NCBI GenBank assembly: GCA_016192345.1
Contig: JACPUH010000013.1
Span: 1-32,834, forward strand
Direction of reading: 5' to 3'
Length of the DNA: 32,834 nt
From: Ignavibacteriales bacterium
GTDB taxonomy: Bacteria > Bacteroidota > Ignavibacteria > UBA10030
Below, in pieces: positions 1 to 7,815 of the stretch (position 1 is the first letter of the stretch; every line of letters starts with the position of its first letter). Under the pieces are notes generated by a model, which made no database searches, was not told where the DNA came from, and worked only from the letters and a program-made list of their open reading frames with translations. The translations under genes and the position numbers were made by a program.

Positions 1-1546
1 CGTCGAGGATCAGGATGCGTGGGTTGAAGGCCAGAGCACGCGCGAACGAGAGGAGTTGCTTCTGTCCGACGGAGAGTGTTGCCCCCCGTTCCTTCACCTC
101 GGCATCATACTCGCCGGGGAGTTGCTCGATGAACCTGTGTGCTCCGACTACGCGGGCGGCTGCCTTGATCCGGTCGAGGGAAATTGTTTCATCCCCCAGG
201 TTGATATTCCCCTTGATGTCCCCGGAAAACAGGAACACGTCCTGCAGCACCACAGCGATGTGCTTGCGAAGATCTTCTGGCATCACGTGACGGATATTGA
301 TCCCGTCGACGGAGATTTCCCCCTGTTGCACTTCATAGAACCGGCTTAAAAGGCTTATAATCGATGTCTTGCCTGCCCCGGTGTGCCCCACCAGCGCGAC
401 CGTCTGCCCCGGGCTGACGTGGAATGAGATGTCCTTGAGAACCCATTCCGCGGACCCGCTCCCGTCCGACGGGGCGTTGTAGGCGAACCAGACGTTCTTA
501 AATTCGATCTCCCCCCGGACCTGTCCCAGGATCTTCGGCGAGGAGGGATTCGGAAGGATCGTCTTGTCATCCAGCAGTTGGAAGATCCGTTCGGAGGAAG
601 CCATGGCAGTCTGGAGGATGTTGTATTTCTCCGAGAGGTCCCGGATCGGTCGCCAGAACATTTCATTGAACTGGACGAACGCAATGACCGTCCCGAGCGT
701 GATATGCTGCTCGAGGATGTTCCCTCCAGCATACCAGACGATGAGGCCGATGGAGATGGCCCCGATCAGGTCCACGCCCGGGTAGAACACGGCGTAATAA
801 AAGATCGACTTGATATTGGCCTCCCTGTGGGAGGCGTTGATGGCGGAAAATCGCGCGTACGATTTCTTTTCCCGGTTGAAGATCTGATCGACGAGCATCC
901 CGGTGATATGTTCCTGCATGAAGGTATTGATCCGTGCGACCTGGAGGCGGACCTCGCGGTATGCTTCCCGGGCCTTCCGTCGGAACAGGAAGGTCCCGTA
1001 GAACAACAGCGGAAGCACGCTCAGGGAGACCAGCGCCAGCTCCCAGCTCATCGAAAACATGAAATAGAAAATGCCTATAATGGTGAAAACATCGCTGAAG
1101 ACCATGACGATGCCGGAGGAGAACATTTCGTTCAGCACCTCAACGTCGTTCGTGACGCGGGTGATGAGCCTGCCGATCGGGTTTTTGTCGAAGAACCTCA
1201 GCGAAAGGTTCTGAAGGTGGCGGAAGATCTCCATCCGCAGGTCGTAGATCGTCTGCTGGCCGATCCATTGGGTGAGATACGCGTTGGCATACTGGATGAA
1301 GCCCCGGATGACAAGGACGGCAAAGAACAACAGTACCGTGTTGAGCAACCCCTCCTTGTCGCCGGAAGCGATGTCGACGTCGACTGCGATCTTAGTGAAG
1401 TAAGGTCGGATGGCCTCAAACGCACTCGTCAGGATGCTGAGCAGGATCCCCAGCGCCACGTACCATCGGTACGGGCGGAGATACTGCAGCAGCCGGCGCA
1501 TCAGCCGGGCGTCATAGGCTTTGCCTAAAACTTCTTCTTCGTGCAT
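1..1546 (-). CDS. ABC exporter subunit of heterodimer, consensus-Walker-B partner (C-terminus cut by window edge)
   Basis: Membrane-spanning half-transporter (TMD fused to ATPase) of the type IV/ABCB exporter family, probably exporting drugs or lipids. The ATG at 1546 begins MHEEEVLGKAYDARL. The 515 visible residues run through about six membrane helices (roughly 25-310), a Walker A GHTGAGKTS, a signature LSVGQKQ (491-497) and RILILD (510-515), where the window ends just before the expected catalytic glutamate. The signature has Val in place of the usual first Gly, as is typical of one partner in heterodimeric exporters of the TM287/288 and BmrCD type. The other subunit lies upstream at 2008-3768 on the same strand, with a small gene between. 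No Shine-Dalgarno is seen; the leader is a T-rich repeat. The family call is firm, the substrate unknown. Confidence 0.93.
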   Translation of the reverse strand, partial: MHEEEVLGKAYDARLMRRLLQYLRPYRWYVALGILLSILTSAFEAIRPYFTKIAVDVDIASGDKEGLLNTVLLFFAVLVIRGFIQYANAYLTQWIGQQTIYDLRMEIFRHLQNLSLRFFDKNPIGRLITRVTNDVEVLNEMFSSGIVMVFSDVFTIIGIFYFMFSMSWELALVSLSVLPLLFYGTFLFRRKAREAYREVRLQVARINTFMQEHITGMLVDQIFNREKKSYARFSAINASHREANIKSIFYYAVFYPGVDLIGAISIGLIVWYAGGNILEQHITLGTVIAFVQFNEMFWRPIRDLSEKYNILQTAMASSERIFQLLDDKTILPNPSSPKILGQVRGEIEFKNVWFAYNAPSDGSGSAEWVLKDISFHVSPGQTVALVGHTGAGKTSIISLLSRFYEVQQGEISVDGINIRHVMPEDLRKHIAVVLQDVFLFSGDIKGNINLGDETISLDRIKAAARVVGAHRFIEQLPGEYDAEVKERGATLSVGQKQLLSFARALAFNPRILILD

Positions 1547-1582
1547 GATTCAACGAAAAATTAAAAACGAAAAATGAAAAAC
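1547..1582. repeat. AT-rich repeat copy 1, directly upstream of the first ABC gene
   Basis: An almost pure A/T stretch in an otherwise GC-richer region. Read on the minus strand it is runs of T broken by CATT, CGTT and AATT, and it sits between the stop of the four-helix-bundle gene and the ATG of the ABC gene. It resembles the leader of the other ABC gene (3769-3806) in the same orientation and an inverted version at 1971-2004. Confidence 0.6.
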
Positions 1583-1954
1583 TTAGAGCGTCCTTTGTTT
1601 GGAGGTGTTTCGTGCTTTACTGGCGATACTTCCGAGGATCTTCTTGATTTCTTCCGCTTTCTGCAATAAAACTTGTGCGGAAGCGCCAGGGGCTAAATTC
1701 TTCCGGAGTATGATTCGCAGCCAATAACAAGTCTCTCTTGCTTCCTTAAGGGCGATGATGACCTTGTTGACAAAGCCTGCCTTGCTCGAGGCTCCTGTGG
1801 CTTCTTCCAGATTTGCACCAATGGAGGTCCCTGCCCGTATAAGTTGATCTGAAATTCTATTTCCTACCCTGCTTGCCGGGATCTGCTCTGTGAGTTCGAG
1901 AATGGCTAGAGCAAACTCAAAAGTCCTTTCGTTAATATCATACGGTTTCTCCAT
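1583..1954 (-). CDS. Four-helix-bundle protein (S23/23S rRNA intervening-sequence family)
   Basis: A 123-residue soluble, all-helical protein of the PF05635/TIGR02436 type. Members occur inside intervening sequences of 23S rRNA genes in spirochaetes and as free-standing genes in many FCB and uncultured genomes; their function is not established, and a related fold serves as the Avd accessory protein in diversity-generating retroelements. The sequence shows the family pattern: an N-terminal helix with FEFALAILELTEQIP, then RAGTSIGANLEEATGA (about 41-56), and a later helix with KVIIALKEARETCYWLRII. A strong Shine-Dalgarno (GGAGAGGAG) lies 6-14 bases before the ATG, unlike the two neighbouring ABC genes. 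AT-rich repeats flank it on both sides and it separates two genes whose products should work as one dimer. This suggests a later insertion. Confidence 0.88.
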   Translation of the reverse strand: MEKPYDINERTFEFALAILELTEQIPASRVGNRISDQLIRAGTSIGANLEEATGASSKAGFVNKVIIALKEARETCYWLRIILRKNLAPGASAQVLLQKAEEIKKILGSIASKARNTSKQRTL

Positions 1955-1970
1955 CTCTTACTCCTCTCCA

Positions 1971-2004
1971 GGTTTTTTAATTTTTCGTTTTAAGTTTTTA
2001 ATTG
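1971..2004. repeat. AT-rich repeat copy 2, inverted relative to copies 1 and 3
   Basis: Lies between the stop of the second ABC gene (2008-2010) and the Shine-Dalgarno of the four-helix-bundle gene. Its reverse complement contains ATTAAAAAC followed by A-runs, matching words in copy 1 (1547-1582) with the opposite orientation. Together with copy 1 it brackets the small gene as an imperfect inverted repeat. Confidence 0.55.
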
Positions 2005-2007
2005 CTT

Positions 2008-3768
2008 TTACAGTTCTTCCAATTCCCTCTCCAGCAACTGTTTCTCGTGCAGATCCGCGTAGATGCCGCCATGGGCGACGAGTTCCTCGTGCGTACCCCG
2101 CTCCACGATCCCCCCTTTATCCAGGACGACGATCAAATCCGCATCCTTGACGGTCGAGATCCGGTGACTGATGATGATGCTGGTGCGCCCTTTCATGAAG
2201 GTCCGCAGCCGGTGGAGGATTTCCTCTTCGGTGTAGGTATCGACGGATGAGAGGGAGTCGTCCAGGATGAGGATCTTCGGTTCCCGCATGATCGCACGGG
2301 CGATGCTGGCACGTTGCTTCTGTCCTCCGGAAAGCGTAATACCGCGCTCGCCGATCATGGTCTCGAATTGCTTCGGGAACTCTTTTACATCCTTCGCAAT
2401 CTGCGCTATATCGGCGGCCTGTTCCAGCGCTTCATGGGAAGTGCTGTCACTTCCGTACCGGATGTTGTCCGCGATCGTATCGGAGAAAAGGAAGGTCTCC
2501 TGCGGGACGATGCCGATACTCGAGCGCAGCACTTCGAGCGGAATCGACCGTATATCCTTCCCGTCGATCAGAAGCTCCCCGGAGGTACTATCGTACAGCC
2601 GCGGGATGAGATTGACCAACGTGGATTTTCCGGACCCCGTGTACCCGACAAGGGCCACGGTCATTCCGCGATCAATTTTCAGGTCGATGTTCGTCAATGT
2701 CGGTTTGAGCGTGTTCTTGTGAGTGAACGTCATGTTCTTCAATTCAATCTCTCCGTCGATGCTGCGGATGGAGTGGTCCGTCCCGGCGTTATCGCGGATC
2801 TCGGGCTCGGTGTCCCAGATCCTGCACAGGCGCTGCATGGATGCGGCTCCCTGCTGCAGCATGCTCATGACCCATCCGAAGGCAATGACGGGCCAGATCA
2901 ACATCACAAGGTAAGCGAGGAAGGCGGAAAAGGACCCGATGGAAAGTTCCCCCTCGATGACTCTCAACCCGCCGAAGTAGATTGTGATGATGATCGAGAA
3001 TCCGACTAGGAGGAACATCAGAGGCCACATCAGGGACTGCACCCGCGCGAGCACGAGGTTCTTCTTGAGGTAATCCCTGCTCAAGGTGCTGAAGCGGTCG
3101 ATCTCATGGAGCTCCCGCACGTACGATTTGATGACGCGGATGCCCGAGAGATTTTCCTGGGCCCGCGTGGTGAGGAGCGAAAATTTCTCCTGCCGCTCCA
3201 TCGACTTCACATGGATCGAGTTTCCCAAAAGGTAAACCACGATGGAGACGAGGGGAAGCGGGATCAACGCGAGCAACGTGAGGGACCAATCAGTGATCAT
3301 CATGAGGGTGAGCACCATGGTGAAGGTCATCAGTGTGTCCGAGGGGTACATGATGCCGGGGCCCAGGACATTTCGCACCGCCCCGATGTCGTTGGTGGCA
3401 TGGGCCATCAGGTCACCGGTGGGGGTGTTCTGGAAGTAGGGATAGTGAAGCTTCTGCAGGTGTGCGAGGAAATCGTTCCGCAGGTCGAACTCGATATGCC
3501 GGGAGGTCACGATGATGGTCTGCCGCGTCAGGAAGGTGAAGATCCCCGCGATGACGGAAAACCCGACGATCAACCCCGCCCACATCGCGAAATCGGAAAG
3601 CAACAAGGTGTTCGTGTCGATGGACCGCTTGAGGTCATCAACCGCGCGCCCGAGGAACCATGGCTGCACCACGGTGAAGATATTACTGCCGATGACGGTG
3701 ACGATCCCCCACAAGAGCGTTTTCTTGTAGCGCAGGAGATACGGTTTAAGACGGAGGAGAGGTTTCAT
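2008..3768 (-). CDS. ABC exporter subunit of heterodimer, degenerate-Walker-B partner
   Basis: A 586-residue half-transporter. The N-terminal membrane domain (about 1-310) carries six predicted helices. The ATPase domain follows with Walker A GYTGSGKST (375-383), Q-loop IVPQETFLF, signature LSGGQKQ (479-485), Walker B ILILDD (499-504) and switch His535 in IIISHRIS. Asp504 stands where the catalytic glutamate normally sits. This is the hallmark of the non-hydrolysing site in heterodimeric exporters (TM287, BmrC, LmrC). That site would be completed by the LSVGQ signature of the 1-1546 product, so the two form one exporter with one canonical and one degenerate site. The ATG at 3768 follows an AT-rich leader with no Shine-Dalgarno. 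The transported substrate cannot be told from sequence. Confidence 0.95.
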   Translation of the reverse strand: MKPLLRLKPYLLRYKKTLLWGIVTVIGSNIFTVVQPWFLGRAVDDLKRSIDTNTLLLSDFAMWAGLIVGFSVIAGIFTFLTRQTIIVTSRHIEFDLRNDFLAHLQKLHYPYFQNTPTGDLMAHATNDIGAVRNVLGPGIMYPSDTLMTFTMVLTLMMITDWSLTLLALIPLPLVSIVVYLLGNSIHVKSMERQEKFSLLTTRAQENLSGIRVIKSYVRELHEIDRFSTLSRDYLKKNLVLARVQSLMWPLMFLLVGFSIIITIYFGGLRVIEGELSIGSFSAFLAYLVMLIWPVIAFGWVMSMLQQGAASMQRLCRIWDTEPEIRDNAGTDHSIRSIDGEIELKNMTFTHKNTLKPTLTNIDLKIDRGMTVALVGYTGSGKSTLVNLIPRLYDSTSGELLIDGKDIRSIPLEVLRSSIGIVPQETFLFSDTIADNIRYGSDSTSHEALEQAADIAQIAKDVKEFPKQFETMIGERGITLSGGQKQRASIARAIMREPKILILDDSLSSVDTYTEEEILHRLRTFMKGRTSIIISHRISTVKDADLIVVLDKGGIVERGTHEELVAHGGIYADLHEKQLLERELEEL

Positions 3769-3806
3769 TCAATTAAAAACTAAAAATTTAAAATTAAAAA
3801 TGAAAA
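3769..3806. repeat. AT-rich repeat copy 3, leader of the second ABC gene
   Basis: A near-uninterrupted A/T block touching the ATG at 3768. On the minus strand it reads as T-runs with CATT and AATT words, aligned in the same orientation with the leader of the other ABC gene at 1547-1582. The twin leaders may be translation-enhancing A/T leaders or copies of a short spreading repeat. Confidence 0.55.
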
Positions 3807-3814
3807 AACATTTG

Positions 3815-3903
3815 AAATTCCAAATGACAAATCCCAAAGGGCAAATCACCAATAAACACCCTTGCATGATATTTTGGTATTTGGAGTTTGATTATTGGAA
3901 TTT
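3815..3903. repeat. Imperfect long inverted repeat in the ABC-serS spacer
   Basis: The left arm (3815-3838) and right arm (3880-3903) are about 24 bases each. They share AAATTCCAA at the outer ends and CCAAA at the inner ends when the right arm is reverse-complemented, with mismatches between. The loop is about 41 bases. The low-complexity AAATTCCAAATGACAAAT style is of a kind often seen between genes of uncultured bacteria. It may be a decayed non-autonomous palindromic element. Confidence 0.5.
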
Positions 3904-4110
3904 TACCCTTAGCTAAGGAACGATAAACAAAAACTGAAAACCAAGAAAATCACAACCATGACAAGGTGTGGTGAGAGGGATACTACAAGGCCGAGGCGAA
4001 TCAAAAATAGTATTGTCCGGTTTGAACGATCCACTATTGCCTGTGGGTCACTTCGCAACCCCCACACGGGCGGAATGGTTCCTCGCTCTGCACTTTCGAG
4101 GGATTAACGG
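3904..4110. other. Rest of the 342-bp gene-free spacer, with a GC-rich hairpin at 4039-4071
   Basis: No credible coding sequence is seen. A hairpin pairs GCCTGTGGG (4039-4047) with CCCACACGGGC (4061-4071), allowing one G-T pair and one bulge, around a 13-base loop. It lies about 40 bases past the serS stop but has no following T-run in the direction of serS transcription, so it is not a standard intrinsic terminator. The spacer must also hold any promoter for the ABC genes. A minus-strand TATTTTTG (4002-4009) fits TAnnTTTG, but I find no good upstream element. Confidence 0.35.
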
Positions 4111-5376
4111 TTACCCGATGAGTTCAAATCTCGTGTACGGGTGAAGGGCCTTCGGGATGATCACTTTTCCTTCCGGCGTCTGATAATGTTCAATCAGGGC
4201 AGCCACGACGCGCGGCAACGCTAGTCCCGAGCCGTTCAGGGTATGGGCAAACTCAGGCTTTCCTCCACCGGAGGGACGGAAGCGGACGTTCATACGGTGG
4301 GCCTGGAACGCCTCGAAATTGCTGCAGGAGGAGACCTCCAGCCACTTTTGTTGACCGGCGGCCCAAACCTCAAGGTCGTATTTTTTGGATTGGGTGAACC
4401 CCATGTCGCCCGTACACATCAGGAGCGTTCGGTAGGGGAGATCCAACAGTTGCAACAGGTGTTCGGCGTCCTGCTTCAGCGACTCCAGTTCCTCGTACGA
4501 CCGGGACGGGTGGACGAACTTCACCAACTCCACCTTGTCAAACTGGTGAAGGCGGTTCAACCCCCGCACATCCTTGCCGTACGATCCGGCTTCGCGCCGG
4601 AAGCAAGGGGTATAGGCAGCATAGCGAACCGGCAAATCGGCCTCCGGGAACAGTTCATCACGGTGAAAATTACTGACGGGAACCTCTGCAGTCGGTATCA
4701 TGAAGAGTTGGTCCCGTTCAACGGCATACATCAGATCCTCTTTGTCGGGAATCTGCCCCGTGCCGCGTGCGCTCTCCTCATTCACCACTATTGGAGGCCA
4801 GAGTTCTTTATACCCACGCTGGAGGGCCTGGTCGAGGAAAAAGTTGATGAGAGCCCGCTCAAGGGTTGCCCCTTTCCCCACGTAGAATGGGAATCCGGCT
4901 CCGGCCGTTCTTGCGCCGCGGGTGAAATCGATGATCCCCAGTTTTTCGGTCAACTCCCAATGCGGCTTGAGGGGAAAATCCGCCTTGACATGTTCCCCCC
5001 ATGTGAAGATCTCTTTGTTATCCTCAGGCGTTCTGCCGACCGGAACGGAAGGGTGGGGGATGTTAGGGACGGTCAGGAGCTCCGCATTCAGTCGCGACTC
5101 GACTATTCGAAGTTCATGGTCGATCGCCTGGATCCGCTCTTTAACCTTCTCCATCTCGTTGATGGCGCCGGAGGCATCACCCCCTTCTTTTTTGAGCTTC
5201 CCTATTTGGCCGGAGACCTCATTCCGCTTTGCTTTGAGGGCCTCCCCCTCCTGGATGAACTTGCGGCGTTCTTCATCCAAGGCGATAATCTCCCCAAGGT
5301 TGACCGTGACTCCCTTTGCTTCTGCCCCTTGCCGGACAATGTCGAAGTGTTCGCGGATGAATTTCAAGTCGAGCAT
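4111..5376 (-). CDS. serS: Seryl-tRNA synthetase
   Basis: Charges tRNA-Ser with serine in the cytoplasm. It is 421 residues, normal for the bacterial enzyme. The N-terminal half (about 1-100) is the long helical arm that grips the tRNA. The class II core follows: TAEVPVSN (229-236, the TxE serine-recognition loop), motif 2 CFRREAGSYGKD (258-269) and motif 3 with LNGSGLALPR near 378-387. The ATG at 5376 starts MLDLKFIREHFD, the usual beginning. It is the last gene of the long minus-strand run, 32 bases after the EEP-family gene, and probably depends at least partly on promoters upstream. No T-box leader is seen. Nothing is missing or unusual. Confidence 0.98.
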   Translation of the reverse strand: MLDLKFIREHFDIVRQGAEAKGVTVNLGEIIALDEERRKFIQEGEALKAKRNEVSGQIGKLKKEGGDASGAINEMEKVKERIQAIDHELRIVESRLNAELLTVPNIPHPSVPVGRTPEDNKEIFTWGEHVKADFPLKPHWELTEKLGIIDFTRGARTAGAGFPFYVGKGATLERALINFFLDQALQRGYKELWPPIVVNEESARGTGQIPDKEDLMYAVERDQLFMIPTAEVPVSNFHRDELFPEADLPVRYAAYTPCFRREAGSYGKDVRGLNRLHQFDKVELVKFVHPSRSYEELESLKQDAEHLLQLLDLPYRTLLMCTGDMGFTQSKKYDLEVWAAGQQKWLEVSSCSNFEAFQAHRMNVRFRPSGGGKPEFAHTLNGSGLALPRVVAALIEHYQTPEGKVIIPKALHPYTRFELIG

Positions 5377-5408
5377 GATTGTTCACGATCCTTTCAATGG
5401 CACTTGTG

Positions 5409-6230
5409 CTACTGCCCCGCTCTGGAAAACTCGAGTTCGACGAGCAGGGGGAGGTGGTCTGAAGCATGGGTCTGAATGACGCGGGCGGACAGAACCCGGA
5501 GTGTACCGGATGCCGGCCCTTCCGTTTTCGACACAAACACATAGTCGATCCGCTTCCTCGCGGTGTCGGCGGGATAGGTAGGTCCGGGTCCCGTTCCTCC
5601 GACCTCCCAGGCGTCAAAAAAATCCTCTTTCAAGAGGCCAACAGTCCGGCTTTCGGGAGTATCATTGAAATCGCCACAGGCGATGACGGGCCGGGCTCCG
5701 TGGGCCTTGGCGGCAGATCGGATCTCCCCCACGTTCATGACGCGCTCGGTATCATCTCCCCGGTAATCGATATGGGTATTCATGAAGACAAACTCTTCCC
5801 CCTGCGCTTCAAGAACGAGCTGCAGCAAACCGCGCTGTTCCCCCTCACGGATCATCCGGTAGTGAAGGTTCTTTTCCTCCAGGATTGGGAAGCGGGTCAG
5901 GATCCCGTTACCGTACTCCCCCCCCTGGTAGTCGATATTCTTACCGAACGCATAGGTCATGCCTGTTTGATCGGCCAGCATGGTCATGATGTCGATCTTC
6001 TTCGTCCGTTCCACCCCGCGGTCCACTTCCTGGAGTGCAACGATGTCCGCCCGCGCGTCCTGTATCACCCGGGCAATGCGTTCGATATCGACCTTGCCGT
6101 CGAGCCCCTCCCCATGGTGAATATTGTAAGTCATGACGCGTATGGTTTGACCGACGCCCGCGGTCCTGCTTCCGGAGCATCCGGCCATGAGAAAAAGCAG
6201 CACGATCAGGCTTGCGAAGACGTTGCGCAT
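5409..6230 (-). CDS. Endonuclease/exonuclease/phosphatase-family lipoprotein
   Basis: A 273-residue predicted envelope lipoprotein with the metal-dependent EEP fold (DNase I, sphingomyelinase, inositol-phosphatase superfamily). The start at 6230 gives MRNVFASLIVLLFLMAGC, a lipoprotein signal with lipidated Cys18; upstream codons in the same frame lie within the preceding gene and look non-coding. Active-site motifs in order are TYNIHHG (Asn36), ALQEVDR (Glu68), NTHID, CGDFND and the final SDHLPL; IDYVFVS precedes the last. These are the metal- and phosphate-binding residues of the family. Only 7 bases separate it from the permease gene, and no clear Shine-Dalgarno is visible. The substrate (a phosphodiester or phosphomonoester outside the inner membrane) cannot be named from sequence. 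Confidence 0.9.
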   Translation of the reverse strand: MRNVFASLIVLLFLMAGCSGSRTAGVGQTIRVMTYNIHHGEGLDGKVDIERIARVIQDARADIVALQEVDRGVERTKKIDIMTMLADQTGMTYAFGKNIDYQGGEYGNGILTRFPILEEKNLHYRMIREGEQRGLLQLVLEAQGEEFVFMNTHIDYRGDDTERVMNVGEIRSAAKAHGARPVIACGDFNDTPESRTVGLLKEDFFDAWEVGGTGPGPTYPADTARKRIDYVFVSKTEGPASGTLRVLSARVIQTHASDHLPLLVELEFSRAGQ

Positions 6231-6237
6231 GGAGCGT

Positions 6238-6903
6238 TCAGATGAATTGGTAGCCGATCCAGACGGATCCGATACCGATGCTGATGAGGCCTGCGATTCC
6301 CTGGAACACCGGGAGCCCTCGTTGAACAAGGTTTGTCGACGACATTCTGCCGAGCATGGAGGCAAAAAGCATCATGGCTGCGATCGTTCCGATCCCGAAA
6401 AGGAGCAAGTACAAACCCGCCACCAGCAGGGATTGGGTCAGCGTGATGGGAATGAGCACCATGACCGATGCCGTCCCTGCCAGGCCGTGTGTGGCTCCAA
6501 TCAGGAACATCGAATGCCTGTGAGTATGTTGTTGCCCGTGTTGGTGCGAATGAAAATGAGCGTGTTCAACGCCGTCGTGGCGGTGCGTGTGAATATGGAT
6601 CCGCTTCTTCGAGAGCACATCCTTCAGCACCCAGACCCCGATCCCGACCAGCATTACACCGACGGCGAGCTCTGCCAGAGACTCCACAAGAGGGGGGATG
6701 ACCACCTTCAAAGCGAGCGTGACGAGTCCGAACAGCAGGAGCGATGCCGTATGCCCGAGTCCCCACAGAAGCCCAAAGACCGCCGCTTTTTGTTGATGGG
6801 GATGTTTGCTGGTAAATGCCGTCACGGCCACCACGTGATCGACGTCGAAGGCATGAAGGCAGCCGAGAATAAACCCGGCGATCACCGGTACGATGATATC
6901 CAC
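6238..6903 (-). CDS. Nickel/cobalt-type permease (NiCoT/UreH-like) with His-rich loop
   Basis: A 221-residue membrane protein with about six helices, probably taking up or moving Ni2+ or Co2+. The second half of the first helix carries HAFDVDH (17-23), which fits the HX4DH signature of NiCoT transporters. WGLGHT (47-52) and GATHGLAG (136-143) match further conserved histidine motifs. A cytoplasmic or periplasmic loop (103-130) holds 12 histidines in 28 residues, likely a metal-binding buffer. The start is GTG at 6903, directly after the stop of the RmlD-like gene (TAAGTG). No nickel enzyme (urease, hydrogenase) lies in this window, so the metal's client is unknown. UreH/HupE-like efflux or uptake roles are alternatives. 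Confidence 0.82.
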   Translation of the reverse strand: MDIIVPVIAGFILGCLHAFDVDHVVAVTAFTSKHPHQQKAAVFGLLWGLGHTASLLLFGLVTLALKVVIPPLVESLAELAVGVMLVGIGVWVLKDVLSKKRIHIHTHRHDGVEHAHFHSHQHGQQHTHRHSMFLIGATHGLAGTASVMVLIPITLTQSLLVAGLYLLLFGIGTIAAMMLFASMLGRMSSTNLVQRGLPVFQGIAGLISIGIGSVWIGYQFI

Positions 6904-7815
6904 TTATGGTTTCCCCGCTGTCTGAAGTTCTCGTTTCATCAAGGTCAACCCTTCCCGCGTGTTCATTCCTTTCAGGCCGAGTTCGGACTCCGCCCTCAAG
7001 GTGATAAATCCCGTGACCAGGGGGCGGAGGGCGGATTGCTGCAGTTCGGCTGAATGTACCTGGGTGATGAGCGATCCATCCAGCCCGAATACCTCGGCGA
7101 CATGCATGGCGAATTCATAGCGGCTCAGGCGCTCGCTTCCACACACATGATAGAAGCCCTCCCGGTTCATCTCGAACACCCTCACAACCGCAAGGGCAAG
7201 GTCGCCGACGTGAGTTGGGTTGCTGATCTGGTCGACGGCGCACCGGATCTGTTTTCCCTCCTGAAGGCTTTTCAAGACCCAGAGCGGAAAGTTCTGCTTG
7301 ATGTTGATTCCCTGGCCGTACACGACAATAGTTCGGATGATGGAAAACGGGATGTCGGCCATGCGTAGCGCATTTTCTGCTGCAAGCTTGCTCTTGCCAT
7401 AGTAACTGATGGGATTGGGCCGGTCCTCCTCGGTATACGGGCCGGACTTGCCGTCAAAAACATAATCGGTGGAGAGGTGGATCAGCTTTGCGCCGACTTT
7501 CCGCGCGGCTTCAATAAGATTTTCCACCCCCACCACGTTGACCCGCCATGCCTCCTCGCGGTGGGTCTCGCACCAATCCACGTTCGTCGCCGCCGCTGCG
7601 TTGATGATGGTGGTCGGTTGAAAACTGGAGACCAGGCTTTTCACATCCCCCTTGCGCGTGATGTCCAACTGCGTGTAGTCCAGCAACCGGTCATCGAACA
7701 CGAATGAACGATGGTGGGAGGTGTTGAGAACTTCGTACTCCGTCTGGGTGCTGAGGATCAAGGCAAGACGTTGTCCGAGAAGGCCGTTTGCCCCGCAGAT
7801 CAGGATCCGTTTCAT
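6904..7815 (-). CDS. RmlD-like NAD(P)-dependent sugar-nucleotide reductase (SDR family)
   Basis: A 303-residue extended short-chain dehydrogenase/reductase, closest in character to dTDP-4-dehydrorhamnose reductase, which makes dTDP-rhamnose for surface polysaccharide. Visible motifs are the nucleotide-binding GANGLLG (8-14), the STDYVFDG stretch (115-122) with the catalytic Thr, and Tyr139-x3-Lys143 in SYYGKSK. The start codon overlaps the dapD stop by 4 bp, so translation is probably coupled. The rmlA/B/C genes are not nearby and the gene sits in a lysine run. It may therefore be a paralogue acting on another 4-keto sugar, or the MAT2B-like branch of the family. The fold and cofactor call is firm, the exact substrate is not. 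Confidence 0.85.
   Translation of the reverse strand: MKRILICGANGLLGQRLALILSTQTEYEVLNTSHHRSFVFDDRLLDYTQLDITRKGDVKSLVSSFQPTTIINAAAATNVDWCETHREEAWRVNVVGVENLIEAARKVGAKLIHLSTDYVFDGKSGPYTEEDRPNPISYYGKSKLAAENALRMADIPFSIIRTIVVYGQGINIKQNFPLWVLKSLQEGKQIRCAVDQISNPTHVGDLALAVVRVFEMNREGFYHVCGSERLSRYEFAMHVAEVFGLDGSLITQVHSAELQQSALRPLVTGFITLRAESELGLKGMNTREGLTLMKRELQTAGKP

Noticed and set aside
578..1528. Long plus-strand reading frame of 316 codons
   Set aside because: It lies wholly opposite the ABC transporter gene, has no recognisable domain, and its composition mirrors the antisense of a GC-rich coding frame.
1583..1954. Avd accessory gene of a diversity-generating retroelement
   Set aside because: The fold is related, but no reverse transcriptase, template repeat or variable repeat is seen nearby.
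1547..3806. CRISPR-like array from the AT-rich repeats
   Set aside because: Only three degenerate copies with gene-length spacing and no uniform repeat; no cas gene nearby.
4039..4071. GC hairpin downstream of serS as intrinsic terminator or T-box
   Set aside because: No T-run follows in the serS direction, and T-boxes lie upstream of synthetase genes, not downstream.
4243..5475. Plus-strand reading frame of 410 codons opposite serS
   Set aside because: Antisense shadow of a clear seryl-tRNA synthetase; no family motif and no plausible start context.
6231..6365. Upstream ATG for the EEP lipoprotein
   Set aside because: The extra 45 residues lie inside the permease gene and would bury the lipoprotein signal; the ATG at 6230 fits better.
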